This document shows, piece by piece, positions 35,609 through 47,100 of a stretch of 64,000 bases of DNA (its first letter is position 1; the number at the start of each line of letters is the position of its first letter). The DNA is from an uncultured Clostridia bacterium. Its GTDB lineage: Bacteria > Bacillota > Clostridia > TANB77 > CAG-508. Position numbers and translations under genes: made by a program. The notes below the pieces were generated by a model, which made no database searches, was not told the origin of the DNA, and worked only from the letters and a program-made list of their open reading frames with translations. The DNA is taken from contig CAQUBD010000001.1 of assembly GCA_948891265.1 (NCBI GenBank), positions 48,000 to 111,999 on the forward strand, in the 5' to 3' direction.

Positions 35609-35684
35609 GCGGGAATAGCTCAGTTGATAGAGCGCTGCCTTGCCAAGGCAGAGGTCGCGGGTTTGAGCCCCGTTTCCCGCTCCA
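35609..35684 (+). tRNA. tRNA-Gly (GCC)
   Basis: Acceptor GCGGGAA pairs with TTCCCGC; the anticodon loop TTGCCAA gives GCC; TCCA end encoded. Confidence 0.96.
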
Positions 35685-35733
35685 AAAATATGTGTAATAT
35701 TTTTAAAAGTATGACATATAATTAAATAAATAT

Positions 35734-35807
35734 GGCGCCTTAGCCAAGCGGTAAGGCACGAGTCTGCAAAACTCTGATGATCGGTCCGACTCCGATAGGC
35801 GCCTCCA
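35734..35807 (+). tRNA. tRNA-Cys (GCA)
   Basis: Acceptor GGCGCCT pairs with AGGCGCC; the anticodon loop CTGCAAA gives GCA; TCCA end encoded. A nine-base copy of its 3' end (CGCCTCCAA) reappears near 36041, which could be an old attachment site. Confidence 0.95.
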
Positions 35808-35874
35808 ACAAATTAGCATTTTAAGCAAATGATACAGAGTATCACAAAGTATCATATATTAGCACAAAATGCAG

Positions 35875-35904
35875 AATACTCTCTTTATAAGGGAGTATTT
35901 TTTG
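35875..35904 (+). terminator. Terminator of the tRNA unit
   Basis: AATACTC pairs with GAGTATT, followed by TTTTTG. Confidence 0.85.
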
Positions 35905-36052
35905 TTTTATAAGATAGATACCTATCATAGATTATCACAGTTTAGTATAAAATTTGCTGTACAATAGCTGTACATTAAAAAGTGCGAAGTCTTGAATATA
36001 ACTATTTTATTGACTTTGTAGGTTCTTCTGATTTGGTTTACGCCTCCAAGGG

Positions 36053-36096
36053 AAAGTGCGTAAACGTTAATTTATCAGCATTTACGCACTTTTATT
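36053..36096. terminator. Strong hairpin in gene-free spacer
   Basis: AAAGTGCGTAAA pairs perfectly with TTTACGCACTTT around a 16-base loop, followed by TATTT. No gene precedes it, so it may end a lost gene. The rest of 35905-36350 holds AT-rich spacer with several AACTTAACA copies near 36170-36210. Confidence 0.6.
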
Positions 36097-36352
36097 TCTT
36101 TTTAATTCAGAAATAAATGTAGCATTTTCAGTAGTTTTGGACTTCAAATTTTTTAAATTTTCTAAAATGAACTTAACACAAACTTAACATTTAAGTCTTT
36201 TTGTACTTAACACATTTAATATGCATATTTTTATTATCTTTATATATAATATATAGACGTAAAAAAATAATTTTCTTAAAGTTTTAAGTTTATAAACGCA
36301 AAATTTGACTAAAAACAAAAAGTATTGTAAAATAATATTAGAGGTGAATATT

Positions 36353-37550
36353 ATGCTAAAAAGAGAAAAATATTTAAATAAATTAATAGAAAGTAAAGAC
36401 TTAAATTTAATTAAAGTAATAACTGGTGTTAGAAGAAGTGGAAAAAGTACATTATTACTTCAATACAAAGATTATTTATTGTCGCAGAACATTTCAAATG
36501 AAAATATTATATATATGAATTTTGAAAGTGCTGATTGGTATCATATAAAAAATTATCAAAATCTATATGATTATATAAGAGATAATATTCAAAAAGGGAA
36601 AAATTATATATTATTAGATGAAGTACAAAATGTAGAAATGTGGGAAAAAGCTGTTAATTCTTTATTAGTAGATGTTGATTGTGATATTTATATAACTGGT
36701 TCAAATGCTTATCTATTATCAAGTGAACTTACCACTTTACTTGCTGGACGAGTTCTAACAATAAAAATTTATCCATTTTCATTTAATGAATTTTTATTGG
36801 AATATCCATTCAAAGATAGCGAAGATAAATATGAGAAATTTGACAAATATTTAAAATTTGGTGGTATGCCAATGTTAGTAAATATGAATAATAACGAAGA
36901 ATTAATGACTAATTACTTAAATGATATTAAAGAAGTGGTTTTAAAAAAAGATGTTATAAACCGAAATAATATTAAAGATGTTATATTTCTAGACAATTTA
37001 ATAAAATATATGTCTACCTGTATAGGTAATTTAACTACTCCAAATTCGATTTCTGATTTTATGAGGAAGAATGGTAGCAATATTACAAATGAAACTGTAG
37101 ATTCTTATTTAAAAATGATTGAAAATGCTTATTTTATTTATAGAGTGCCTAGATATGAGCTGAAAGGAAAGCAATTATTAAAAACACAAGGGAAATATTA
37201 TTTTGTGGATAATGGACTTAAAAATATTATTAGTGGATTTTCTTCATATGATACTGGAAGTAGTTATGAAAATTTAATATATATTGAACTTTTACGTAGA
37301 CGGATATGAAGTTTATGTTGGCAAATATAATGACATAGAAATAGATTTTATAGCAATAAAACCTAATGAAAGGATTTATTATCAAGTATCTAGAAGTATT
37401 CTAGATGAGAAAGTTGAAGAACGAGAAAAAAAATCTTTACTTGCAATAAAAGATAATTATCCTAAAATTATACTAACTATGGATAAAGTTAAAAATAAAG
37501 AAATCGATGGTATTAGTGTTATTAATATAATAGATTTTTTAATGAATTAG
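36353..37550 (+). pseudogene. AAA ATPase with DUF4143, frame broken at CGG
   Basis: Predicted P-loop ATPase of the DUF4143 family (restriction-endonuclease-like C-terminus). Walker A GVRRSGKST, Walker B ILLDEVQNV, then the sensor ITGSNAYLLSSELTTLLAGR. In frame 1 it ends LLRR-CGG-ATA-TGA at 37301-37309. Skipping the C of CGG gives ELLRRGYEVYVGKYNDIEIDFIA, exactly the family's continuation, to a stop at 37550. All motifs are intact, so loss of function rests on this single base. ATG 36353 follows AGAGGTG. The gene lies between two copies of a repeat element. Role of the family is unclear. Confidence 0.82.
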
Positions 37551-37606
37551 AGATAACGTCACAGAAAATTTTACTAATAAAATAAACTTAACATGAACTT
37601 AACACG

Positions 37607-37702
37607 TTGATTTTTATATTTTTATTCTATGGATTAATAGGAGTAACTATCATAAATTTTGCCTTAATAATCATCATCTATTGGTTATTAAATAGGCAAT
37701 AA
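37607..37702 (+). CDS. Possible tiny hydrophobic peptide
   Basis: A 31-codon frame from TTG encodes a nearly all-hydrophobic peptide ending in YWLLNRQ. A better ribosome site (AGGAG) lies inside it, followed after eight bases by ATA at 37652 in the same frame, which would make a 16-residue peptide. A hairpin terminator follows at once. The layout recalls type I toxins, but no antisense RNA can be shown and the start signals are poor. Confidence 0.25.
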   Translation: MIFIFLFYGLIGVTIINFALIIIIYWLLNRQ

Positions 37703-37703
37703 A

Positions 37704-37743
37704 AAATAACCGTTCTGCTTTTGGTCGAGTAAACGGTTATTTT
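37704..37743 (+). terminator. Terminator
   Basis: AAATAACCGTT pairs with AACGGTTATTT around a loop of about 17 bases. Confidence 0.75.
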
Positions 37744-37745
37744 AA

Positions 37746-37881
37746 TTGTACAGAAATTTTCTAATAAAAATTTCGCACATGAACAAATTTACGGAAAGCT
37801 TTACTATTTATAATTTATTACTAATTAAAATTTATAGTTTTAAATAACATACTACAAATTTATTAGCTTTCCGATTTGTTC
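37746..37881. repeat. Two-hairpin element, GAACAAA family, right copy
   Basis: Direct repeat of 35396-35531. Here the inner arm reads ACGGAAAGCT, which pairs fully with AGCTTTCCG. The following bases to 38137 are AT-rich leader of the giant surface-protein gene. Confidence 0.85.
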
Positions 37882-38137
37882 TTTTACAACATAAAGCAAA
37901 GTACTGCGGACATACTAGTTTAACTAAGGAAGAATTGAAATTTAAACAATAATGTAACAAAAAAGAAATATAAATGTAAATCAATTTTAAAAAGTATAGA
38001 AAAATAGCATCCCTAAGCACATAGAAAGTATAGGAATTTAATGGAAAAATATCATATTGAAATAAATTTTTTAGTTACTTATAATATATATAGCTAATAG
38101 CGGACATAATTTTAAAGTTTTAATGGAGGGATAGCAT

Positions 38138-41100
38138 ATGAAGAAAACATTATTGGAAAAGTATAAAGAAAAAGAAGAAAAAATTATGTATTATCTTAAA
38201 AGTAAATATTCAAGTGCAAAGATTGAAAGAATAGAGAGTATATCTAAAGTGATATGTGCTTTATTAGTTTTTGCTAATTTATGTACATTAATGGTAAATG
38301 CACAGGTATTTGCTAATGATATAGAAAAGTCTATAAAGAATAGTGATACTATATTAGAAGTTATAGTAGATTCAGAAAGCACTAATAAAGAAGAAAATAA
38401 ATCAAATAATAAAAATGAAGAATCAAATACAACTACTAGTAAAGATGAGAGTGAAACTAAGAATGAGACGGGGGATAATAATGAGGCTGTAGTTTCAAAT
38501 GAAGTAGTAAATAATAATGAAGTTACAGCATCAAACGAAACAGTAACTAATGGTGTTGGTATTGCTTCAAATGAAGTAGTAGCTAGTAATGAGGTTATAG
38601 GAACAAATGAAGTAGTAGATAATAATATGGCTACAGAAAAAAATGAAGTAGCATCTAATAATGTAACTACAGATTCAAATGCAGCTATAGCTAGTAGTGG
38701 AAATACAATCTCAAATAAACCACAAAATAATAATACGACAATTAAAAACAATGAAACAAGCAATACAACAAATAATGTAACAAATAATGCTGTAAATAAA
38801 GGAAATAGCCTAAATAAAGCTAAAGAAGAAAAAGAAACAAAGAAGGTAGACACAATAGATAATTTTTCTCAAGAGATTAGTGAATTAAATGAAAATGATA
38901 TGTTAAATGAAGGAACAAAAAATATATATGCGACAAAAAGACTAATTGTTATATCAAAAACAGATACATTCAATAATTATGGAGCTGAAAATGTAGTAAA
39001 CTTTGGTAATATATATGTATTACAATATAAAACAGAAGAAGAGACAAAAATAGCATATAGAACGTTAAAAATGACAAATACAATAGAATCTGTAGAAATT
39101 GATACTGTAATGGAAACAGAAGAAAATGAAGCTTCAGCAGAACAAACACAAAAAACAGAAACAAATACAAAATTAAAAGAATATTTAGATACATTAAAAT
39201 CTATAAAACAAGTAAAAGTTGCTGTATTAGATACAGGAATTAATAAAGGGGTAGTAAATGCAAATAGAATTATAGACTTAGGAATTAATGCATCAACAAC
39301 AGGAAAAGAAAACGCAATAGATGATGATAATGGACATGGAACAGAAATGGCACAAATAATACTTAATAGTACTAGTGAGTATGTAAAAGTAATGCCAATA
39401 AAAATAGCAAATTCAAATGGTAAAGCAACAGTTTTAAATACATATTTAGGGATTAAGCAAGCAATTGAAAATAATGCAGATATAATAAATATTAGTATGA
39501 ATGCATATAAATCAGCAACTTCACAAATATTAGAAGAAGCAATAAATGAAGCAACAGAAAAAGGAATATCAGTTATTGTATCAGCAGGAAATAATAGTGT
39601 AAATGTAAAAAATATAGTACCAAGTAATATAAAATCTGCAATAGTTGTAAGTGCTATTGAAAATAATGGTAACTTTGCATCTTATTCAAATTATGGTTCT
39701 ACAATTGATTATTGTACATATGGCACATATAATGGAAAAACAGGAACATCTTATGCAGCAGCTTCTATGTCAGGAATTTTTGCAGAAGTATTATCAAAAA
39801 ATGCTAATATATCTGATGTAGAAAATTATGTGATTGATTTAGGTGATGAGGGTAGAGATAATTATTATGGAAAAGGATTTATAGGATTTAAATCTATAGA
39901 AACAGAAAATAATGAAGAAGAAAATAATACAGATGAAAACAATAAATCTATTTCAAAATTAAGTGATGGTAAATGGAAAGATTTATCTGATGAAGAAATA
40001 GATGAAGTTATAAGTAATACATCAGATTATGATATGGCTATGTTTATAAGAGAACTTAATAGTGATGAATTAGATGAATTGTTAAATAGAGATACAATGT
40101 TAATAAGAATTCATAGATTACCTGAAATAGTATATGATACTTATTATGAGTATTTAAAAAAAGTAGATATTGAAACATTAAGACCACAAGCAAGAACAGT
40201 AACACTAAGTGTTACCTTACAACATATATCTAGAAGTGGAACAAAAAATTCAACATTAAAATTTACTCTTGATGAAAACTATAAAATTATTAGTCCAAGC
40301 ATAAATGGTGGAGATTACGATTGGTTTTACCCAACAGGTGATAGAAGGCCAGAAGATCAAATACATGAAATATGGGTAAATAAAGGTGGTACAAGATATT
40401 TTCAAGCAAATGTTGATATATTAGATCATGTTGATGATCACTCAAAAGCTACAATATTAGAGAATAATGGACATACAGAAGGAAATTTTACAGATATAGA
40501 AAATTCTTCAAAAACAAAAGATTGTACAAAAGATTATGGATATGTAGAAAATATTGGATTACATTTTTGTGTTGATGGACTAACATTACATGGAGAAGGT
40601 CATACATATAAAGTAAAAACAGGTCCGAATAGTCAAAATGTTACTGATGCATCTGAATCATGTACAGTTGATGGATTTAGATCATTTACTTGCGCTGCTT
40701 GTAATAAAAAGGTTAAGTTTGTAACTAAACCAGCACATGGACATGATATGAAAGAAAAGATTACGAAAAATAATACATGTACTGAAGATGGAACTAAAAA
40801 TCATTATTGTACTTATGGAGATGTTAACTATGATGAAACAATTCCTGCACATGGACATAATATAGTTGATACTGTAATAGTGAATCCAACGTGTATGACA
40901 GAAGGAAGTTATACACATGTATGTACATATGGAGATATTAATCAAACTTTACCATTGGCAAAAATACCTCACCTTTCTCCTGCAGATTATTCTTATAAAG
41001 ATAATAATTATCATACAAATGGAGAAAGATATAAAGATTGTGCGTATGGATGTGGAACTAGATTAGAAACTGCTTATTTGCTAAATATAACGAAATCAAC

Positions 41101-44100
41101 TCCAGAAATAGCTTCAGTTACAGCTAGCGGTTATTTTGCTGCTGGCACTTGGGTCACAATAGGAGCTACACCAAATAGAGGATATTTCTTTAGAAAGTGG
41201 AATGCTAATGATGCAGAAACAAGCAATCCTTATGGATTTACAATGCCAGAATATGCAATTACTATGAGGGCTGATGGAGAACCATATAAATTAAATGTTA
41301 ATATTAATCTACAAGACTCAGAAACAAAAAATACAATTCGTGAAAGCGCAACATTTAAAGTATATGAATATAATAAAGATACAGGTCAATATGATAGATA
41401 TGTTATGAATTTAACACAAAGAGATAATTTTACATATGGAAATGATTCTTATTTAACATATTCAGAAATAAATAGAGGATTATTTAGAATAATAGAAGAA
41501 AGAGCACCATATGGATATTATGGAGATTGGACAGATGCAAGTAAAACAGCAAAAGTAGTAAGAGATATAGACATAGAAGCAATAATAAGAACAGGGGTAT
41601 ATGGAGAACAAAGAAATGTACCAGATAAAGGTACAATATATTTAACAATGACAAATAAAAGAACTAAAGCTAAAGTAGATGCAAATATTATAGACATAGA
41701 AACAAAAGCACAAGCACAAGGAGATGCAACACTAGAAGGAGCAGTATATGGAATATATGCAAAAAATAACATAGTTCACGCAGATGGAGTAAAAGGTGTA
41801 TTATATAGACCAGATACTATTGTACAATCACAAACAATAGTAAATGGAAAATTAACATTTAGTGATTTGGAATTAGGGGAATATTATATAAAACAAATAA
41901 CACCATCAGTAGGATATACAAGGTCAGAGAGACTATACGATATGCCATTGCCATATGAAGGAGAAACAGTAGATATAGTTCAAAGAAATACAACATTAGA
42001 AGACAAAGTTGATAAACAAGCATTCCAAATAATAAAAATTGGAAATGTTAGTGATTTAGATGAATTTGATACATTACAAGGAGCAGGATTTAAAATATAC
42101 TTAATCTCAAGCTTATCTAAAGTAAAAAGTGGACAAATTGTGCCAGATGTTAATGGAACATATAATTTAGATGACTTCAAAGATTATGATTTTAGCCAAG
42201 AACAAACAGCGTTAGACTATTCGAGAACATCTGCAGGAGAATATGTACCAGAGATATTTTCAGATGACAGTGGATATGTGTTAACACCAGAATTAGCATA
42301 TGGAAAATATATAGTACGTGAAAGCACAGTGCCACCAGAAAGAGTAGAATTAAAACCATTTTTCGTAACTGTAAATAAAGATAGTAGAGAACCAATGAAG
42401 TTAAGAGTATTTAATGACGCTGAATTTACAGCAAAAATTAAGGTTGTAAAAAAAGATACAAGAACTGGAAATATTGTCTTAAAACCAAATGCCAAATATA
42501 GACTATTAAATAAAGATACAAATGAATATGTAGAACAATGGATAACATATCCAGTTAAAGTATTATATGGAACAGCAGAAAATCCATATGCAACAAACGA
42601 AACTGGAACAATGCAAATACCAACAACTCTAAGAGTAGGAAACTACCAATTACAAGAAGTAGCAGCACCAGAAGGATATGTATTAACAGGGTATGAAGGA
42701 GTTGCAAATCAAGGAGTATATACAGCAGTTCCTAGAAGTTATATAGACTTTAGAATTACTAAAACAATGGTTGCAGAATTTGATGAAGATACAAAAGAGA
42801 TGGTATTAGAAGTTGAACAAAAAAATGATCAACAACTAGGAAGCATAACAGTAGACGTAACAGGAGAATTCTTAAGTGGATATACAAAAGAAGAAAGAGA
42901 CAATTACAAATTTGAATATGAAGTAAGACCAGTAGAAGGAGTAGAATATACACTATATGCAAAATATAATATATATTCACAAGACAATCAAAATAATATA
43001 GTATATAGCAAAGACCAAGCAATAACAACAGTAAGAACAAATGCACAAGGAAGAGTAATAATAGATAGCTTACCAATAGGAAATTACTATATAAAAGAAA
43101 CAAAAGCAGCATATGGATTCGAAATAAACAGAAAAGTAACAGATATAGAAATTACATATGAAGGAGAACAAAAAGCAGTAGTATACAGGGAAACACAATA
43201 TTCAGACAACAGACAAAAATTACAAGTACAATTAATAAATAAAGACGTAGAAACAGGAGAAATATTATCTAATGCAATATTTGGATTATTCACAAAAGAA
43301 AATATTAATTATATAGACAAAAATGGAGTAAGTACAACAATACCAGCAAATGAAAAAATATATGAAATAACAACAGGAGAAGATGGAATAGCAAGATGGG
43401 ACTTCCAAAATAATGTAGACTTACCATTAGGAAGATACTATATTAAACAAATATATGCACCATATGGATATATAACAAATGTTAATCTACCAGACATAAA
43501 TGGAATGTATAGAGGAGAAGACAAAGCAGTAGTAGAAATAAACATAGAATTCACGAATCAACAAAGTAAAACATTAATAACAAAACAAGATGAAGAAAGT
43601 AAAAATGGACTAGCAACAGTAGAAATGAAGTTATTAAACTCAGAAAGAGAAGAAATGTATACATGGACAACAGATGAAACAGGAGCAAAACAAATAAACA
43701 AATTACAAAGAGGAGAAACATACATATTACAAGAAATAAAACAAAGAGACAACTATGTAAAAGATATGATAGTAGACCCAAGTAATACAAACCAAGTAAC
43801 AAAGGTAGAAGAAACAGAAGTAACATTTGTAGTAAATGATATATTAGACATCCAAAACATTAATATAGGAAACAAAGCAAAAGTTGGAAACATAAACATA
43901 ATAAAAGAAGGAGAAGTATTAGTAGGTACAGAAAGAGACGAAAAAGAAAATATAAACTTCAAATATGAAAAGCAAAACATAGCAAACGCAGAATATGAAA
44001 TAATAGCAAAAGAAGACATAGTACACCCAGACGGACATATAGGAGTTATTGTAACAGCAGGAACAAAAGTAGCAGAAGGAATAACAACAAAAGAAGGAAT

Positions 44101-47100
44101 ACTAATAACAAACATAGACTTAGAAATACAAGAAAGCCAAGCAGAAGAAATACAGAAAATGTTACAAAGAGGACTACCACTAGGAAAATACGAAATAAAA
44201 GAAATAAAAGCACCAGAAGGATATTACTTAAATGAAGAAGAAAATAGAGATGAGATAGAATTAACAGAAGAAGAAAACAATAATGAAAAAATAACAAAAG
44301 AACTAAAATATGAAAACGAAAGACAAAAAGTAGAGATATCAGTAACAAACAAAGATTTAGAAACAGAAGAGCCAATACCAAATGCAGAATTTGGAATATA
44401 TGCAAAAGAAGACATCACATATATAGACGAAACAGGAGAAGAAAAAACAATAAAAGCAGGCGAGTTGATTTATAAAGTAACAACAGATGAAAACGGAGTA
44501 GCAAAATGGAGTCCAACAGAAAATGTAGACTTACCATTAGGAAAATACTATATAAAACAAACAAATGCAGGAGAAGGCTACATTACAAACAATGAAGAAA
44601 TAGATATTAACGCAGAATATCAAGGACAAGAAAAAGAAAAAGTAGAAATAAAAGTAGAATTTACAAACCAACAAAGCAAAACAATAATAAAGAAACAAGA
44701 CGAAGAGAGTAAAAAAGGACTAGCAAATGTAGAAATGAAATTGTTAAACTCAGAAGGACAAGAATTGTATTCATGGACAACAGATGAAACAGGAGAAAAA
44801 CAAATAAACAAACTACAAAGAGGAGAAACATATACTTTACAAGAAGTAAAATCAAGAGAAAATTATATAAAAGATATGATAATAGACCCAAGCAATACAA
44901 ACAATGTAACGAAAGTAGATGTATCAGAAGTAACATTTGTAGTAAATGATATAGTTGATATACAAAACATCCTAATAGAAAACAAAGTAAAAGTCGGAAA
45001 TATGAGTATAACAAAAAGCGGAGATGTACTAATAGGAGCAGAAAGAAACGAAGAAGGAGATATAATCTTCAAATACGAAAAACAGAACTTAGCAGGAGCA
45101 AAATATGACATAATAGCAAAAGAAGACATAGTACATCCAGATGGACAAACAGGGGTTATTATAGCAGCAGGAACAAAAGTAGCAGAAGGAACAACAACAA
45201 AAGAAGGAGTACAAATAACAAAAATATATGACGAATTAATAGAAGTACAACCAGAAGAAGTACAAAAAATGCTACAAAGAGGACTACCAGTAGGAAAATA
45301 CGAAATAAAAGAAACAAAAGCACCAGAAGGATATTGGTTAAATCCAGAAGAAAATACAAAAGAAATAGAAATAAAAGAAGAAGAGGGAAAAGAAGACGAA
45401 ATAATTACTGCAGACGTAGTATTTGAAAATGCAAGACAAAAAATAGAAACAGAAAAACCAGATCCAACCCCACCAAATCCACCAGTAGATCCAGACGACC
45501 CAGATAATCCAAAACCACCAGTAGATCCAGATGACCCAGACAATCCAAAACCACCAGTAGACCCAGATGATCCAGATAATCCAAAACCACCAGTAGACCC
45601 AGATGATCCAGATAATCCACCAGTAGACCCAGATGACCCAAATAACCCAGATGATCCAGATGGTATAAAGGAAAAAGCAGGAATCTATAAAATTGATGAA
45701 GAAACAAGAGAAAGAATAAAAGGAACTGAAATAGGAGTTTATACACTAGAAGATATAACAGAAAATGGAATACTAATATTACCAAAAGATACATTAGTAT
45801 GTAAAGGAATAACAGACGAAGAAGGAAGAATAAAACTAAAAGAAGGATTACCACTAGGAAAATATTATGCACAAGAAATAAAAGCAACACCAGGATATGA
45901 ATATAAAGAAGACAAAAAAGAAGTTTCTTATGTAAAAATTGATGAAAATCAATCACATGCAACAATGTATGTAAAGATGGAAAACAGAAAAACAAAAGTA
46001 AATATAATCAATACAGACATAAACAAAGAACCATTAGAAGGAACAAAAATACAAATACAAGACTCAAAAGGAAATGTAATAGACGAATGGGTAACAACAA
46101 AAGAAAAGCATGTTATAAGAGGACTAGAAGCAGATAAAATATATAAAATAGTGGTAAAAGAACCAACATCAGGATATACAACACCAAAAGAAGTAAACTT
46201 TACGTTAGATAAATATGGAAAACTAATAGTAGAAGAAAGTAATAAATATGACGAAGACACAGTACTGGTAAAAAATGAAAAGACAAAAATAACAATAAAA
46301 GTCGTAGATGAAGAAACTGGAGAAGAGTTAGAGGATGTACACATAAAGATAATAGACAAAGAAACAGGAGAAGTAGTTTACGAAGGAGATGTAGATGACG
46401 GAGAGGTAATAGAAGGATTACCAATAGGAGACTACGAAGTTATACAAGAAACAGATGAAGAAGGATATGTAACAACAAAAACACCAATAACAATAGAAGA
46501 CAAAGAAGAAATACAAGAAAAAGAACTAAAACAAAAAATAACCAAACTATTTATAAGTATAAAGGACGAAGAAAATAAAGATATAGAAGCCATCAAAATA
46601 GAAATAAAAGATATTAAAACAGGAGAAACAAAAGGAAATACAGACCCAGAAGGAAAAGAAATATTAAAAATAGAAAAAGTAGAAGGCGGATATATAATAA
46701 AGAGACTAAAAGTAGATGAGTATGATATTGAAGTTACATTACCAGAAGGATATAAGCAAATAGAAAAACAAAAGATAAAAATAGAAGACACAGAAGAACT
46801 ACAAAAAGTAGAACTTGTAACAAGAAAACTTATATTAGATATGAAAGTAGAGAAATACTTAAATAAAATTACTATTGACGGAAAAGAACAAAATATAAAT
46901 AAAGACAACATAAACAAAATAGAAATACATAGAAAATATATAAATAAAGCAAAAATAACATTAGGATATGTTATAAAAGTAAGCAACGTTGGAGAAATGG
47001 CAGGAAAAATAGACAAAATAATAGATGAGATACCACAAGGAATGACATTCATCAAAGATAAGAGTGACAGCAAATGGGAAGAAGAAGGAAGAAACTTAGT

